A DNA stretch of 64,000 nucleotides, from the NCBI RefSeq assembly GCF_011682055.1, contig NZ_JAAQOM010000022.1, positions 55,248 to 119,247 on the forward strand, written 5' to 3'. A model generated the notes under the pieces. The model did no database searches. It was not told the DNA's origin and worked only from the letters and a program-made list of their open reading frames with translations. Below, piece by piece: positions 26,221 to 34,407 of this stretch. The stretch's first letter is position 1; each line of letters begins with the position of its first letter. The stretch comes from Telluria antibiotica. Lineage in GTDB: Bacteria > Pseudomonadota > Gammaproteobacteria > Burkholderiales > Burkholderiaceae_D. The translations under genes and the position numbers were made by a program.

Positions 26221-27374
26221 TGACGAGCGGACCTTTGCAGGGCTTGCGCGTCATCGAGATGGTCGGCATCGGCCCGTGCCCGTTCGCCGCGATGATGCTG
26301 GCCGACATGGGGGCGGACGTGATGCGCATCGACCGCAAACAGGACCCCTCGGCACCGAATCCATACCCGACATTGGGCACGAAGTACGACGTGATGGCGC
26401 GCGGCCGCCGTTCGCTGGCGCTGGACTTGAAGTCGCCGCGCGCGCGCCAGCTGCTGCTCGACCTCGTGGGCAAGGCCGATGCGCTCGTCGAAGGCTTCCG
26501 GCCCGGCGTGATGGAGCGGCTGGGCCTCGGCCCGGAAGTCTGCCACGACCGCAACCCGAAGCTCGTGTACGGCCGCGTCACGGGGTGGGGCCAGGCGGGC
26601 CCGCTCGCGCAGGCCGCGGGACACGACCTGAACTACGTGGCGCTGTCCGGCATGCTGCACGCGATGGGCGACGCGGACCGGCCGCCTGCTCCGCCGCTGA
26701 ACCTCGTCGGCGACTTCGGCGGCGGCGGCATGATGCTGGCGTTCGGCGTCGTCTGCGCCATGCTGGAGGCGCGCGCGTCGGGCCGCGGGCAGGTGGTCGA
26801 CGCCGCGATGACGGACGGCGCCGCGCTGCTGGGCGCCATGACGTGCGGCCTGCGCGCGCACGGCACGTGGTCGGCCGCGCGCGGCGCCAACCTGCTGGAC
26901 GGCGGCGCGCCGTTCTACGCGACCTATGCCTGCGCCGACGGGCGCTTCATCGCCGTGGGCGCCATCGAGCCGCAGTTCTATGCGCGCCTGCTGGCGCTGG
27001 CGGGGTCGTCGGACCCGGCGTTCGCGCGGCAGTGGGACCGGGACGACTGGCCGGCGCTGAAAGAAAAATTCGCGGCGCTGTTCGCGACGCGCACGCGTGA
27101 CGCGTGGCGCGCGCTGCTGGAGGGGACGGACGCCTGCTTCGCGCCCGTGCTCGACATGGACGAAGCGCCGCATCACCCGCACAATGCCGCGCGCAAGACG
27201 TTCGTCGACGTCGACGGCGTCACGCAGCCGGCGCCCGCGCCGCGCTTCTCGCGCACGCCGGGCCAGGCGCGGCCCGTGGCCGCCGCGCCGGGGGAGGACG
27301 GTGCCGCCGTGCTGGCCGACTGGGGCTGGTCCGAGGACGCCATCGCGAGGCTGCGGCGCGACAATATCGTCTAG
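26220..27374 (+). CDS. CaiB/BaiF family CoA transferase, alpha-methylacyl-CoA racemase-like
   Basis: 384 aa. It begins PLQGLRVIEMVGIGPCPFAAMMLADMGADVMRIDR and has GHDLNYVALSGML and GRGQVVDAAMTDGAALL, closer to alpha-methylacyl-CoA racemases than to formyl-CoA transferases. A racemase would convert (2R)-methylacyl-CoA to the S form that the neighbouring acyl-CoA dehydrogenase can use, which fits a branched-chain or sterol-side-chain route. Stop and start overlap with the upstream gene (TGATG). Transferase activity is the alternative. Confidence 0.85.
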   Translation: MTSGPLQGLRVIEMVGIGPCPFAAMMLADMGADVMRIDRKQDPSAPNPYPTLGTKYDVMARGRRSLALDLKSPRARQLLLDLVGKADALVEGFRPGVMERLGLGPEVCHDRNPKLVYGRVTGWGQAGPLAQAAGHDLNYVALSGMLHAMGDADRPPAPPLNLVGDFGGGGMMLAFGVVCAMLEARASGRGQVVDAAMTDGAALLGAMTCGLRAHGTWSAARGANLLDGGAPFYATYACADGRFIAVGAIEPQFYARLLALAGSSDPAFARQWDRDDWPALKEKFAALFATRTRDAWRALLEGTDACFAPVLDMDEAPHHPHNAARKTFVDVDGVTQPAPAPRFSRTPGQARPVAAAPGEDGAAVLADWGWSEDAIARLRRDNIV

Positions 27375-27393
27375 GCTGGGCTACCATGACGGC

Positions 27394-28686
27394 ATGGAGA
27401 CCATGCCTCACAAGGAACGCGAGCTGCGCCAGTCCAAGCGCCTGGCGCTGGGCTTCTTCGTCGGTGCGGCCGCGCTGTTCGCCCTGTCGTTGCCGCTGTC
27501 CGTCCGCTGGCCGGGCAATTGGTGGATCGGCCTGCTGAAGGCGTTCGCGGAGGCCGCGATGGTCGGCGCGCTGGCCGACTGGTTTGCCGTCGTCGCGCTG
27601 TTCCGGCGCGTGCCGATTCCGCTCGTCTCGCGCCACACGGAGATCATCCCCGCCAACAAGGAGCGCATCGCAGACAACCTGGCTGCGTTCGTGCGCGATA
27701 AATTCCTCGACACGGATTCCATCGTCCGGCTGATCCAGCGCCACGACCCCGCGCAGAAAGTCGCGGACTGGCTCACGAAGCCGGAGAACACGGAGCGCCT
27801 GGGCGACACGCTCGTGCGCGTGGCCGGCTTCGCGCTCGACGTCATCGAGGACGCGGCCGTGCAGAACTTCGTGCGGCGCGCCGTGCACGGGGCGATCGGC
27901 GGTATCGACCTGTCGCGGACGGCGGGCACGATCCTGGAAAGCCTGACGCGCGACGGCCGCCACCAGCAGATCCTCGACGAGGGCCTCGATCAGCTGGCGC
28001 ACCTGCTGGCGAACCCCGACACGCAGGCGTTCGTCGCCCAGGGCATCGTCGACTGGCTGCGCGACGAGTACGCGTTCATGGAAAAGATGCTGCCGACGGA
28101 GCTCATCGGCCGCAAGGGGGCGGACATCGCCGTGCGGCTCGCGGCCGGCATCCTGACGCGCGTGAGCGCCGACCCGGACCACCCGCTGCGCCGGCGCTTC
28201 GACGTGTTCACGCACGATTTCATCGAACGGCTGAAGACCGATCCGTCGTTCATCGAGAAAGGCGAGGACATCAAGCGCCACCTGATCGGCGATGCCGCCG
28301 TGAACGCCTACATCGGTTCGCTGTGGAGCGACCTGAAAGGCTGGATCAAGGCTGACCTGCACCAGGAGGATTCCGTGCTGCGCCGGCGGATCGTCGCCAC
28401 CGGCGCGTGGATCGGCAAGACGCTCGCCGAGGACGCCGTCCTGCGCGCGGCGCTGAACGAGAACCTGGAACTGGCCGTGCGCGGCGCGGCGCCCGAGTTC
28501 GCGGGCTTCCTGACGCGCCACATCGCCGACACGGTCAAGCACTGGGACAGCGGCGAGATGTCGCACCAGGTCGAGATCAACATCGGCAAGGACCTTCAAT
28601 ACATCCGCATCAACGGTACCATCGTCGGGGGCCTGATCGGCGTCGCGCTGTACCTGCTGTCCGCGCTGCCGGGCTGGCTGGGCTAA
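27394..28686 (+). CDS. DUF445 family membrane protein (YjiN-like)
   Basis: 430 aa from METMPHKERELRQSKRLAL (an ATG three codons later is also possible). The first 60 residues contain two hydrophobic segments and the family motif GALADWFAVVALFRRVPIPLVSRHTEIIPANKERIADNL. The rest is amphipathic helix, and a final membrane segment is GGLIGVALYLLSALPGW. The function of DUF445 is not established. It starts 20 bp past the CoA-transferase stop but is probably unrelated in role. Confidence 0.9.
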   Translation: METMPHKERELRQSKRLALGFFVGAAALFALSLPLSVRWPGNWWIGLLKAFAEAAMVGALADWFAVVALFRRVPIPLVSRHTEIIPANKERIADNLAAFVRDKFLDTDSIVRLIQRHDPAQKVADWLTKPENTERLGDTLVRVAGFALDVIEDAAVQNFVRRAVHGAIGGIDLSRTAGTILESLTRDGRHQQILDEGLDQLAHLLANPDTQAFVAQGIVDWLRDEYAFMEKMLPTELIGRKGADIAVRLAAGILTRVSADPDHPLRRRFDVFTHDFIERLKTDPSFIEKGEDIKRHLIGDAAVNAYIGSLWSDLKGWIKADLHQEDSVLRRRIVATGAWIGKTLAEDAVLRAALNENLELAVRGAAPEFAGFLTRHIADTVKHWDSGEMSHQVEINIGKDLQYIRINGTIVGGLIGVALYLLSALPGWLG

Positions 28687-28700
28687 CACGGAGGATCATC

Positions 28701-29024
28701 ATGCAAGCAACGAGCGACATGGTGAACGCGGCGCTGACCGGCGCCCCCGACCTGGCGCGCCTGCCGGGCCGCGACCTCGTCGAAGTGGCGCGCTACCTGA
28801 TCCCGCTGGAAGCGAACCTCGTGCAGGGCTGCCTCGCCGCCTCGGGCGTGCCGGCCGTGCTGGCCGACGCCCACCTGGTGCAAACCGACATGCTGCTGGC
28901 GCCCGCGCTGGGCGGGGTGCGCATCCTCGTGCCGCACGATCATCTGCAGCAGGCGCAGGCCGTGCTGGAAGCGTTCGCGCGCGGGGAGTTCGCCCTCGGA
29001 GACGATGCCGACGTTGGGGAGTAG
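28701..29024 (+). CDS. DUF2007-type putative signal-transducing protein
   Basis: 107 aa. The central segment VARYLIPLEANLVQGCLAASGVPAVLADAHLVQ...LGGVRILVPHDHLQQAQAVLEAF is the GlnB-like DUF2007 fold pattern. The ribosome-binding site GGAGGATCATC precedes ATG 28701. It follows DUF445 after 14 bp. Its TAG stop codon (29022-29024) is provided by the inverted-repeat element that begins at 29021. Confidence 0.8.
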   Translation: MQATSDMVNAALTGAPDLARLPGRDLVEVARYLIPLEANLVQGCLAASGVPAVLADAHLVQTDMLLAPALGGVRILVPHDHLQQAQAVLEAFARGEFALGDDADVGE

Positions 29025-29098
29025 GGTGGGCACCCCGTGCCCACGCGGACGCATGCGTGACGCAAACGTGCGCGTGGGCGGAGGGCCGCCCACCCTAC
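29021..29098. repeat. GTAGGGTGGGC-type inverted-repeat element, copy 3 filling a convergent gap
   Basis: 78 bp: GTAGGGTGGGCACCCCGTGC at the left, GGGCCGCCCACCCTAC at the right, with both internal hairpins intact and a CACGC...GCGTG pairing between them. It constitutes the whole space between two convergent genes and supplies the TAG stop codon of both (29022-29024 on plus, 29097-29095 on minus). Confidence 0.9.
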
Positions 29099-30726
29099 TT
29101 CAGCAGCGCGGCAGCGCGTGCGTCGTCCACGGCATACAGGTGAGCGGGCAGGCCGACGCCGCCACCGCACGGCACCGTGACGCTGGTGCCGTCGCGCAGG
29201 CCGAGCGTCGTCTTGCCGTGTGCCTGGCACGCGGCCACCGACGCCTTCACGCCGGCCGCATTGCCGAACAGCGGCAGGCCCTCGGCCTTCACGATTTCCA
29301 TGCCGGCGCGCAGCGTACCGCACCTGGGCCCCGCGCCGATGCGTACGGACGCTTCTTCCTCGTAGGTGCGCGCGGCGCCGCCGCAATCGGCCGCCATCAA
29401 CCGCCTGAGATGGCGGAACGCGAACATGGTGGCCATGGCCGGGCTCCATGCGTCGGTCGTGCGCAGCAGGGCGCCCGGCTGGCGGGTGTAGTCGAGCAGC
29501 ACCGCGTCGAGCGGCTCGCTGCCCGCCAGGCGCGGCAACCAGCGCGGCGTGCAGTCCTTGGTGCCGCCGCATTCGATGTCCTGCACGAAGTCCGTGCGTT
29601 CGCCGTCGCGGGCCTTGCGGATGTAGTCGCGCAGGCGCAGCAGCGGATGGTCCGTGCCCCCTGCGGACAAGCCGATGGCGTAGAACGCCAGCCCGCACTG
29701 GTACGGCGACTCGCCCCAGCCGCGGTCGCCCATGGCCTTCCAAGGCTTGCCGTCGGCCGACACGGCGCAGCCGTTCACCGCGGTTTCCAGCGCATCCTTC
29801 AGCGCGGCGCGGTCGAGCCAGCCCAACTGCGCGGTCGCCGCGACGCGCAGGAATTCCGCACCGCCTTCGTGGATCGTCGCCTCGTCGTCCTGCCATGCGT
29901 CGTGCCATGCCGTCGGTTGCAGTAGGTGGGCGATTTCGTGGGGCAGGAAGCGGAGCAGGACGCCGTCCTGTGTGGGCCCCGGCGCGGACGGGAAGGACAG
30001 CCGCAGCACGGTGTGGTTGGCGATGTCCCCGCGCCAGGCGGGCGGTGTCGACGGCGCCGCCAGGGTGAACGGCACCGTGAACGGAATGCCCGGCATGTCC
30101 TGCGCGAGCTGGCGCGCGGCGCCGGCGACGGTGGCGTTCAGGCGCTGCAGGGTCTCCGGCGCGAAGCGCGCATCGGCATGCACGCGCCGCCCTTCCATGG
30201 CGCGAAACGGCTCCTGGATCAGCACCGTCGGCATGTGGTCGGCACCGGTGCCCGCGGCCCGCGTGCCCCGTTCGGCCGTCATGGCGCCATCCACGACGAC
30301 GGTGCCGCCGGGCGCTTCGAAGGTCCAGTCGACGGGGCCGCACGCGTCCGTGACGGCATACACGTCCGTGTGCACGTACAAACCCTTTTCGACGGGATAG
30401 GCCCACGGGTAGATGCGATCCACGTCGCGCGCGCTGGCGGGCACGCGCAGGCGCAAGGTCGTGCACGCGGCCTGCTTGCGGACGATGCGTCCGTTTTCCA
30501 GCGCCGTGCAGTCGTCGGCCGCGCGCCAGTCATCGCGCAGGGGGACGGTGGCGTTCGGCTGCATGTCGGCGGTGCGGAATTCCAGCGCCGTGCACGCGGG
30601 TGGAATGCGATAGCTGACCTCGAGCGCGCCCGGATCGCGCATCGTGATGGTCGCCTGTACCGGCGCGGCGGCGTGGGCGAAAGCGGGCGCGCAGGCCAGC
30701 AGCAGGGCGGACAGGGGAAGCTTCAC
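29095..30726 (-). CDS. predicted secreted gluzincin-like zinc metallopeptidase
   Basis: 543 aa from GTG at 30726, preceded by GGAGAC; this start gives a clean signal peptide (MKLPLSALLLACAPAFAHA, then AAP). The N-terminal 130 residues (VQATITMRDPGALEVSYRIP) resemble the pre-catalytic beta domain of M1/M61 relatives. HEIAH at about 263-267 and E287 in HEGGAEFLR give HEXXH-x19-E, close to the HEXXH-x18-E of M1 peptidases. Cysteines in the C-terminal half suggest disulfides. No precise family is recognised. The ATG at 30765 is too far upstream for a signal peptide. Its TAG stop comes from the repeat. Confidence 0.65.
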   Translation of the reverse strand: MKLPLSALLLACAPAFAHAAAPVQATITMRDPGALEVSYRIPPACTALEFRTADMQPNATVPLRDDWRAADDCTALENGRIVRKQAACTTLRLRVPASARDVDRIYPWAYPVEKGLYVHTDVYAVTDACGPVDWTFEAPGGTVVVDGAMTAERGTRAAGTGADHMPTVLIQEPFRAMEGRRVHADARFAPETLQRLNATVAGAARQLAQDMPGIPFTVPFTLAAPSTPPAWRGDIANHTVLRLSFPSAPGPTQDGVLLRFLPHEIAHLLQPTAWHDAWQDDEATIHEGGAEFLRVAATAQLGWLDRAALKDALETAVNGCAVSADGKPWKAMGDRGWGESPYQCGLAFYAIGLSAGGTDHPLLRLRDYIRKARDGERTDFVQDIECGGTKDCTPRWLPRLAGSEPLDAVLLDYTRQPGALLRTTDAWSPAMATMFAFRHLRRLMAADCGGAARTYEEEASVRIGAGPRCGTLRAGMEIVKAEGLPLFGNAAGVKASVAACQAHGKTTLGLRDGTSVTVPCGGGVGLPAHLYAVDDARAAALLK

Positions 30727-30822
30727 GACGTCTCCAGGGATGAAAACGAAATGATATCTCGACAATATTGCCTGTCAGCACTGCCTGATCGGATAGGTTG
30801 CGCACCGGCGATCCGCGGCAAA

Positions 30823-30858
30823 TGAAAAAGCCGCCGGTCCTTGCGAACCGGCGGCTTT
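30823..30858 (-). terminator. Rho-independent terminator of the tRNA operon
   Basis: A perfect 12-bp stem AAAGCCGCCGGT / ACCGGCGGCTTT (30827-30838 with 30847-30858) and 8-base loop; on the minus strand it is followed by TTTTTC. It lies 7 bp past the second tRNA. Confidence 0.92.
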
Positions 30859-30865
30859 CCGAATC

Positions 30866-30942
30866 TGGTGGTGATAGGTGGACTTGAACCACCGACCCTA
30901 GCATTATGAATGCTATGCTCTAACCAACTGAGCTATATCACC
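30866..30942 (-). tRNA. tRNA-Met (anticodon CAT), second copy
   Basis: 77 nt including encoded CCA. Acceptor GGTGATA/TATCACC, D-arm AGCTCAGTTGGTTAGAGC, anticodon stem TAGCA with loop TTCATAA, and T-arm GGTGGTTCAAGTCCACC all fold. Identical to the copy at 31011-31087. CAT could also be an Ile2 (lysidine) tRNA; the GG-start with G1-C72 excludes initiator tRNA. Met is my preferred reading. Confidence 0.93.
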
Positions 30943-31010
30943 AAAACCTGAGGTGCTGCTAAAAACAAAATGGCTCAGCATTGCGCGCCAAGCCATCTCG
31001 CTTGAATCTG

Positions 31011-31087
31011 TGGTGGTGATAGGTGGACTTGAACCACCGACCCTAGCATTATGAATGCTATGCTCTAACCAACTGAGCTATATCACC
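31011..31087 (-). tRNA. tRNA-Met (anticodon CAT), first copy
   Basis: 77 nt with encoded CCA, identical in sequence to the downstream copy and separated from it by 68 nt. It lies 12 bp after a strong promoter, so both are made from one precursor. The same Met-versus-Ile2 caveat applies. Confidence 0.93.
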
Positions 31088-31099
31088 GGAACGGGGTGC

Positions 31100-31128
31100 A
31101 TTATGCCGTTCGGCCCCGGAAGTGTCAA
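31100..31128 (-). promoter_or_regulatory. sigma-70 promoter of the tRNA pair
   Basis: On the minus strand, a perfect -35 TTGACA (31128-31123), a 17-bp spacer and -10 CATAAT (31105-31100), then GCACCCCG before the tRNA 5' end. The GC-rich discriminator is typical of stringently controlled stable-RNA promoters. Confidence 0.88.
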
Positions 31129-31173
31129 GGCTACCCGCTCCGGATCACCCTGTCCAGACCCGTTCGAATCGTC

Positions 31174-32127
31174 TCACCCCCGCAACGTGGACAGATGATC
31201 AAGCATCCGCGGCGCCGGGTCCGGGCCGAGGCAATCGATCACGATCCGCTCCGGCATCGAACGCAGCCACGTCAACTGGCGCTTGGCCAGCTGGCGCGTG
31301 GCGACGATGCCCGTCTCGCGTAACTGGGCCCGGTCGATCGTGCCGTCGAGGTATTCCCACGCCTGGCGGTAGCCGACGCAGCGCATCGACGGCAGGTTCG
31401 GGTGCAGGTCGCCGCGGGCGCGCAGGCCCGCGACCTCGGCCACGATGCCCGCGTCGTCGCGCTTGCCCAGCATCTGGTCGAACCGCAGCGCGATGCGCTC
31501 GTGCAGCACGGCGCGGTCCGACGGCTCCAACGCGAACGGCACGAGGTCGAACGGCAGCTCGGGCTTCTCGCGGCGTGCGAGCAGCGCGGACATCGGCTTG
31601 CCCGACAGTTCGTAGATTTCCAGCGCGCGGTTGATGCGCTGGGCGTCGTTCGGCGCGAGGCGGTCGGCCGTCACCGGATCGACATCGCGCAGCTTCGCAT
31701 GCATGCCGGGCCAGCCGATGCGCGCGGCTTCCGCGTCGAGGCGCGCACGCACGTCCGCGTCCGCGGTGGGCAGGTCGTCGAGGCCGTCGTTCAGACCCTT
31801 AAAGTACATCATCGTGCCGCCGACGAGCAGGGGCAGCCGGCCGCGCGCCTGGATCTCGCCCACGAGCCGGATTGCATCCGTGCGGAACTGCGCGACGGAG
31901 TACGCGTCGAGCGGGTCGATGATGTCGATGAGGTGATGGGGCGCGCTCGCCAGTTCTTCCGCCGACGGTTTCGCCGTGCCGATGTCCATGCCCCGGTAGA
32001 CGAGGGCGGAGTCGACGGAGATGATCTCGACGGGCAGTTCTTTGGCGATGGCGAGCGCCGCCGCCGTCTTGCCGGACGCGGTCGGGCCCATGATGGCCAC
32101 GGCCAGCGGTTTGTGTTGCGATGTCAT
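31174..32127 (-). CDS. miaA: tRNA dimethylallyltransferase
   Basis: 317 aa from MTSQHKPLAVAIMGPTASGK (32127). P-loop GPTASGKT at 14-21, the substrate motif DSALVYRGMDIGTAKP, and RINRALEIYELSG are diagnostic. It transfers dimethylallyl to A37 of tRNAs reading UNN codons, the substrate of MiaB encoded 20 kb away. It starts 8 bp after mutL, the usual mutL-miaA order, although hfq does not follow here; the tRNA operon does. Confidence 0.97.
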   Translation of the reverse strand: MTSQHKPLAVAIMGPTASGKTAAALAIAKELPVEIISVDSALVYRGMDIGTAKPSAEELASAPHHLIDIIDPLDAYSVAQFRTDAIRLVGEIQARGRLPLLVGGTMMYFKGLNDGLDDLPTADADVRARLDAEAARIGWPGMHAKLRDVDPVTADRLAPNDAQRINRALEIYELSGKPMSALLARREKPELPFDLVPFALEPSDRAVLHERIALRFDQMLGKRDDAGIVAEVAGLRARGDLHPNLPSMRCVGYRQAWEYLDGTIDRAQLRETGIVATRQLAKRQLTWLRSMPERIVIDCLGPDPAPRMLDHLSTLRG

Positions 32128-32135
32128 GGGATGCT

Positions 32136-34112
32136 TTACTGGCCGCGCAGGAACAACTTGTCGAGCGCCGCGATTTCGAGTTGGACCCAGGTGGGGCGGC
32201 CGTGGTTGCACTGGTCGGCGCGTTCCGTCGCTTCCATCTGGCGCAGCAGGGCGTTCATCTCGGGCTGCGTGAGGATGCGGTTCGCGCGCACCGCGGTGTG
32301 GCAGGCGAGGGTACCGAGCAGTTCGTTGCGGCGCTCGATCAGCACGCGCGAGCCGCCGAACTCGCGCACGTCGCGCAGCACGTCGCGCGCGAGCGTCTGC
32401 GCGTCGGCGTTCTTCAGGAGTGTCGGCACCGCGCGCACGGCGAGCGTCGTCGGCGATACGGCGGCGATGTCGAAGCCGAGTGCCTTCAGCGTTTCCTGTT
32501 CTTCCTGCGCCGTGCCCACTTCGATGGCGTCGGCGAAGAAGGTCACGGGGATCAGCATCTGCTGCACCTGCATCTGCTCGCCGCCGGCCTGGGCGTCGAG
32601 TGCATTCTTCAACTGCTCGTACAGGATGCGTTCGTGCGCCGCGTGCATGTCGACGAGGACGAGGCCCTTGCGGTTCTGCGCCAGCACGTAGATGCCGTGC
32701 AGCTGGGCCAGCGCGAAGCCGAGCGGGAAGTCGTCGTCGGATGCAGGCTTCGTTGTCTCCGGCACCGGCGCTTCCTGCACGCCGAGCGGCTGCATGGTCT
32801 TCGGTGCGCCGGTGAACAGCGCGCCATAACTGTCCGTGCGTTGCGGGACGCCGGCGGACGTCGGCGCATCCCAGCGGCTGCCGGCGGGGAATGGCGACGG
32901 CGAGAACGTCGACGATGCACGTGCGCCACCGCCACCGCCACCGCCGCCCGTACCGCCGCCCGAGGTCCACGCTGGCGATGCCAGCTGCGAGCCGAACGTC
33001 GTCTGTTCGTGCGGGCGGCGCCATGCCGCATCGCCCAGCGACGTGGATGACGGCTTGATCTCGGCCGCACTCACGGGCGCGGGCGCGTTGCCGTGCGCCG
33101 TCGCCGACGTCTGCGCGAGCGCGCGCTGCACGGCGTGGAACACGAACTGGTGGACGGCGCGGCTGTCGCGGAAGCGCACTTCGATCTTGGACGGGTGCAC
33201 GTTCACGTCGACCATCGCCGGGTCGAGTTCGAGCGCCAGCACGTACGACGGGAAGCGGTCGCCGTGCAGCACGTCCTCGTACGCGGCTTTCACGGCGTGG
33301 ACGAGCAGCTTGTCGCGCACGAAGCGGCCGTTGACGTAGAAATACTGGCTGTCGGCGCGTGCCTTCGATGCCGTCGGCAGGCCCACGTAGCCGTGCAGGC
33401 GCAGCGGGCCGGCACTTTCGTCCAGCTGCAGACGCGCTTCGGCGAAGTCGCCGCCGAGGATCTGCGCGCTGCGCTTGGCGGATTCGCTCGTGTTCCAGTG
33501 GTCGATCGTGCGGCTGTTGTGCGACAGGCTGAACGACACGTCCGGCCGCGCGAGCGCGATGCGGCGCACGATGTCCGCGCAGTGGCCGTATTCGGTCTGC
33601 TCCGATTTCAAAAACTTGCGCCGCGCCGGCGTGTTGAAATACAGGTCCTGCACGTCGATCGTCGTGCCGAACGGCCCGGACGAGGGCGACACGGTGCCCT
33701 GGTGCGAACCGACGATTTCCCACGCGTGCGCCGCGCCTTGCGTGCGCGACGTGATCTTGACGGCGGCGACGGACGCGATCGACGCCAGCGCCTCGCCGCG
33801 GAAGCCCAGCGTGTTGACGTTCTCGAGATCGGTCAGCGACGCGATCTTCGACGTCGCATGGCGCGCCAGCGCGAGCGGCAATTCCTCGGGCGGGATGCCG
33901 CGGCCGTTGTCGGTGATGGCGATGCGCTTGACGCCGCCTTCCTCGAGCCGGACCGTGACCTGCGTGGCGCCGGCGTCGAGCGCGTTTTCCAGCAACTCCT
34001 TGACCACGGCCGACGGCCGCTCGACGACCTCGCCGGCGGCGATCTGCGAGATGAGCTGGTCGGGAAGCTGCTGGATGGGGCGGTGGGTAGGGGCCGGGGC
34101 GTTCATCCCCAA
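32136..34112 (-). CDS. mutL: DNA mismatch repair protein MutL, endonuclease type
   Basis: 658 aa. N-terminal GHKL ATPase motifs are IAAGEVVERPSAVVKELLEN, TDNGRGI and TLGFRGEAL. The C-terminal dimerisation part has VDMHAAHERILYE, matching the DMHA(X)2E(X)4E endonuclease motif, so this MutL should nick DNA itself, as in organisms without Dam/MutH. The linker (about 335-420) is long and contains a poly-Gly tract (near 392-400), as is common for this linker. Start at the first or third codon. It is followed by miaA. Confidence 0.96.
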   Translation of the reverse strand: MGMNAPAPTHRPIQQLPDQLISQIAAGEVVERPSAVVKELLENALDAGATQVTVRLEEGGVKRIAITDNGRGIPPEELPLALARHATSKIASLTDLENVNTLGFRGEALASIASVAAVKITSRTQGAAHAWEIVGSHQGTVSPSSGPFGTTIDVQDLYFNTPARRKFLKSEQTEYGHCADIVRRIALARPDVSFSLSHNSRTIDHWNTSESAKRSAQILGGDFAEARLQLDESAGPLRLHGYVGLPTASKARADSQYFYVNGRFVRDKLLVHAVKAAYEDVLHGDRFPSYVLALELDPAMVDVNVHPSKIEVRFRDSRAVHQFVFHAVQRALAQTSATAHGNAPAPVSAAEIKPSSTSLGDAAWRRPHEQTTFGSQLASPAWTSGGGTGGGGGGGGARASSTFSPSPFPAGSRWDAPTSAGVPQRTDSYGALFTGAPKTMQPLGVQEAPVPETTKPASDDDFPLGFALAQLHGIYVLAQNRKGLVLVDMHAAHERILYEQLKNALDAQAGGEQMQVQQMLIPVTFFADAIEVGTAQEEQETLKALGFDIAAVSPTTLAVRAVPTLLKNADAQTLARDVLRDVREFGGSRVLIERRNELLGTLACHTAVRANRILTQPEMNALLRQMEATERADQCNHGRPTWVQLEIAALDKLFLRGQ

Positions 34113-34212
34113 ATTATAGCTCGCGGCCGGCCCCGGAAACGCCGCTGTTTGATTTTTGCCAAACCGAAGTTTGACCCCGTCAATTGCCTTCTCAATAATC
34201 GAGCGAAGCGAA

Positions 34213-34403
34213 ATTCGGGGTCAGAGCACTTGTCGGCCGGAAGTCGGGGTCAGAGCACCGTTTGTGGCAATAGTTCTAAGGCATGAATTGAGTTGATGCC
34301 GAGGCCAGAATGAGCGGCGCGGCGCCACGCGGCTCGGGTCACACGCCATGAAAAGGCGTGCTCTGACCCCGAATTTTCCGCAAAACGTGCTCTGACCCCG
34401 AAT
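34213..34403. repeat. GGGGTCAGAGCA-flanked element A
   Basis: 191 bp. Two direct copies of the CGGGGTCAGAGCAC motif (34213-34229 with leading ATT; 34244-34258) at the left and two inverted copies (34358-34374, 34387-34403) at the right. The centre is unrelated to the matching element at 55674-55884. The arrangement looks like the remains of a transposable cassette whose coding part has been lost. It sits between mutL and the cupin gene. Confidence 0.75.
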
Positions 34404-34407
34404 TGGG

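Noticed and set aside
34213..34403. GGGGTCAGAGCA copies considered as a CRISPR array or phage attachment site
   Set aside because: Only four copies, in opposing orientation, without regular spacers or cas/integrase genes.
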